Of a stretch of 6,328 nucleotides of DNA, positions 4,693-6,328 are shown piece after piece. The stretch comes from an uncultured bacterium (lineage in GTDB: Bacteria; Verrucomicrobiota; Kiritimatiellia; RFP12; UBA1067). A program made the translations under genes and the position numbers. How positions within the stretch are numbered: position 1 is the stretch's first letter; every line of letters starts with the position of its first letter. The notes beneath the pieces were generated by a model. The model did no database searches. It was not told the DNA's origin and saw only the letters and a program-made list of their open reading frames with translations. Location of the stretch: contig CACZAK010000299.1 of assembly GCA_902779075.1 (NCBI GenBank), positions 1 through 6,328 of the forward strand, given 5' to 3'.

Positions 4693-6328
4693 TCGTGAAG
4701 TCCCAGACGCGCTCCGGCTCGTCGCTGTCCGTCGTCGTGAAACTGGCGGTCGAGCTCGTCGCGGACAGCCCGCCCTGCGTTGTCGCGATCGCGCGGATGT
4801 AGTACTTCGTCTTCTTCCGGAGCCCCGCGACGGTTGCCGTCTTGGATCCCTGCGTCGTGGCCGTGACGTCCCCGGTGGACACGAGTTTCGTGAGGGCGGA
4901 GTCGGAATACACCTCGAAATGGATCGTCACGGGTCCGACGGGAATGCCGCGCGCCTTCAGGTTGATCTGCGCGACGGCCTGGTCGTTCGTGATCTTCGTC
5001 GAGTCCATCCAGACGCCGCTCAGGCTCGGCGCGCGCGGCACGACCACTTCGTTGTCGTTCGAACCGTCGTCGTCCGCCTGCGGCAGCGCGAAGCGCCAGA
5101 TCTGGCCGGCCTTGGTCGTGGACAAGACGCCATAGCCGATGTAGAAGTGGCCTTTCGCGTAGGTGAACGACTGGGCGTACTGGTCCGACGTGAAGGTCGC
5201 GAGTTGCGTGAAGTTCTGCCCGTCGGTCGTCTTCCAGACACCGTGTTTCTTCGACGAATTCACCGTCATCACGTACATCGATCCGCCCACGACCGCGATG
5301 TCGATGGGGTGGGAATTCCCGCTATCGAAGGCGTGGCGCCGGGAAGTGATGTTCCCCGAGGCGTCCATCGCGGCCGAGAAGAACCCGATCGGGTAGCCCT
5401 GGGACCAGCCCGGATTCACGATGTAGTAGACGCGACCCTTGAACGGCGTCGCCTCGCGGAAGTGGATCCAGCCTGCGGACGAGGAGGAGAGCTCGCGGTC
5501 GTCGCTCTGGTACCCATTGAGAAAAGTGTCCCACGAGCAGTTCACGCGCCGGAACTGCCATCCGGGCGGATCGTCGAGCTTCCAGTAGTAGCATTGGTTG
5601 AGGTTCGGGTTGCTCGCCACGTAGTAGTGGTACGTCACGGCGATGCAGCCGTTCGTGAACGGCATCAGCGTCAGGAATCGCTCGTAGTCCTGGCCGGTCT
5701 TGTTGTTCTTGACCGTGTAGCGGTAGTAGCCGTTGGTCTGGCCCGTCGTGACCGATCCCATCTGATGCGAGAACGTATCGTCTCCGTTGAGCCAGTACTG
5801 GCTGCCGCCGACGCCGTAGCCGGTGAAGTAGAAGTTCCCGTTGTACTCGCAGAAGTCCCACGAGTGGGTGTAGAGCTCCGCGCCGTTGAGCTGGTGCGCG
5901 GGATTCCAGTCGATGGAACCGAGCGGACACGACACCCAGTCGCCCCCCGGATACTTGGCGAAGAAGCTGCCGTAGTTGGAATCGTGTTCGCGCGGGTCGG
6001 TCGCGCGCGTCCAGATCCTGCCGTCGGAGAACTTCTTGAAGGCCTCGATCTGCTCCGTGCCCGCGCTGTACTCGTTCGTCCACGTCGGCGTCGCGCCGGG
6101 GAGGATCGAGATGATCGGCACGGGACCAGTGTTGTTGCCCCAGTCGCCGCCGCCGATGTAGATGCGACCGTCGATGTATTCGAGGCAATGGCAGCCGCGC
6201 GAGGACTGGTAGTCCGTCGATGTGCCGTATCGGGACTCCAGCGGCGTGAAAAGGTATTCTAGAGAACTTGTGACGTCCGTGGCCGCAAGCGCTTCTGGCA
6301 TTGCGAAGACGAACGGCGCGATAGAAGC
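4613..6328 (-). CDS. Secreted beta-propeller / fibronectin III protein (upstream frame of a split gene; 5' end beyond window)
   Basis: The frame is open at the right edge. The first in-window residues (ASIAPFVFAMPEALA) look like the end of a signal peptide, so the true start lies just outside and the ATG at 6301 is internal to it. Counting from that Met, residues about 35-405 carry repeated strand motifs of beta-propeller type: EYIDGRIYIGGGDWG, KFSDGRIWTRA, CEYNGNFYFTGYG, PFKGRVYYIVNPG, VVGGSMYVMTVN and YAKGHFYIGYG, with GVWKTTDGQNFTQLA resembling sialidase-like propellers. No Asp-box set or catalytic residues can be assigned. Residues about 425-524 are a fibronectin III domain ending in YYIRAIATTQGG and TASFTTT. 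From residue about 539 the sequence becomes Arg/His-rich and stops at 4613, typical of reading out of frame, while the neighbouring frame holds the subtilase. The real protein probably continues into that protease. Likely exported; the propeller may bind a substrate or a partner (inference). Confidence 0.85.
   Translation of the reverse strand, partial: ASIAPFVFAMPEALAATDVTSSLEYLFTPLESRYGTSTDYQSSRGCHCLEYIDGRIYIGGGDWGNNTGPVPIISILPGATPTWTNEYSAGTEQIEAFKKFSDGRIWTRATDPREHDSNYGSFFAKYPGGDWVSCPLGSIDWNPAHQLNGAELYTHSWDFCEYNGNFYFTGYGVGGSQYWLNGDDTFSHQMGSVTTGQTNGYYRYTVKNNKTGQDYERFLTLMPFTNGCIAVTYHYYVASNPNLNQCYYWKLDDPPGWQFRRVNCSWDTFLNGYQSDDRELSSSSAGWIHFREATPFKGRVYYIVNPGWSQGYPIGFFSAAMDASGNITSRRHAFDSGNSHPIDIAVVGGSMYVMTVNSSKKHGVWKTTDGQNFTQLATFTSDQYAQSFTYAKGHFYIGYGVLSTTKAGQIWRFALPQADDDGSNDNEVVVPRAPSLSGVWMDSTKITNDQAVAQINLKARGIPVGPVTIHFEVYSDSALTKLVSTGDVTATTQGSKTATVAGLRKKTKYYIRAIATTQGGLSATSSTASFTTTDSDEPERVWDFTNEGRQGRHGRHGDSPDCKRLGHEHGD
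4685..4692 (-). other. Frame junction between propeller-FN3 and subtilase
   Basis: On the minus strand the upstream frame reads ACG AAT GAA GGG CGT (Thr-Asn-Glu-Gly-Arg) while the protease frame reads ATG AAG GGC GTC AAG. Deleting one G of the run at 4685-4687 gives TNEG followed by VKVGMVDTGI, a natural-looking entry into a subtilase domain, and turns 2728 to the right edge into one open frame. A one-base insertion, a sequencing or assembly error, or +1 slippage on GGG C (Gly tRNA re-pairing on GGC) would all explain it. No stop codon or stem-loop that would mark a known recoding site is obvious here. Confidence 0.65.

Noticed and set aside
4517..6262. Plus-strand open frame of 581 codons opposite the propeller
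   Set aside because: Its Arg/Val/Glu-rich composition is typical of an antisense shadow, and it overlaps the secreted propeller-FN3 protein along nearly its full length.
1..6328. Search for tRNA, rRNA, CRISPR repeats, transposase genes and defence modules
   Set aside because: No regularly spaced repeats, cloverleaf-like segments, rRNA motifs or transposase motifs (DDE, HUH, Tyr or Ser recombinase) were seen on either strand.

Overview
The window looks like chromosomal DNA of a GC-rich bacterium that exports large modular surface or secreted proteins. Three things suggest the PVC group, most likely Kiritimatiellota or Lentisphaerota: a DUF2341 protein start with a signal peptide, a XylR-type regulator (periplasmic-binding-protein-like sensor fused to an AraC DNA-binding domain), and a long secreted beta-propeller / fibronectin III / subtilase assembly with a Gly-rich linker and a jelly-roll-like tail. 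This placement rests on recalled family distribution, not on a marker gene.

Layout from left to right. Bases 1-482 (minus) hold the start of a secreted DUF2341 protein that runs off the left edge. Bases 483-635 are an AT-rich divergent intergenic region with promoter-like and operator-like sequences. Bases 636-1841 (plus) encode the XylR/AraC-type regulator. A hairpin at 1866-1887 lies between this gene and a convergent minus-strand remnant (1898-2470), the C-terminal DUF4143 part of an AAA ATPase whose N-terminal ATPase half is missing. Bases 2471-2727 carry no recognisable gene but contain two inverted repeats, one beside the point where the remnant breaks off.

From 2728 to the right edge the minus strand encodes one functional unit in two reading frames. 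The upstream part (4613-6328, its 5' end outside the window) has a signal peptide tail, a beta-propeller-like region and a fibronectin III domain. The downstream part (2728-4692) has a subtilisin-type S8 protease domain with Asp/His/Asn/Ser catalytic positions intact, a Gly-rich linker and a C-terminal jelly-roll-like region. The protease frame has no signal peptide or prodomain and begins exactly at the first conserved subtilase strand. Removing one G from the GGG run at 4685-4687 joins the two frames smoothly. The likely ancestral product is therefore a single secreted propeller-FN3-subtilase protein, now split by an indel, a sequencing error or, less likely, a +1 recoding event.

How the parts work together is inference. 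The regulator probably senses a sugar-like ligand and, given the divergent arrangement, may control the DUF2341 surface protein and itself. The subtilase assembly is an exported protein with no visible regulatory tie to it. No new defence, CRISPR or mobile system is evident; the points most worth checking are the frame junction, the apparently leaderless regulator promoter and the truncated ATPase remnant with its adjacent palindrome.
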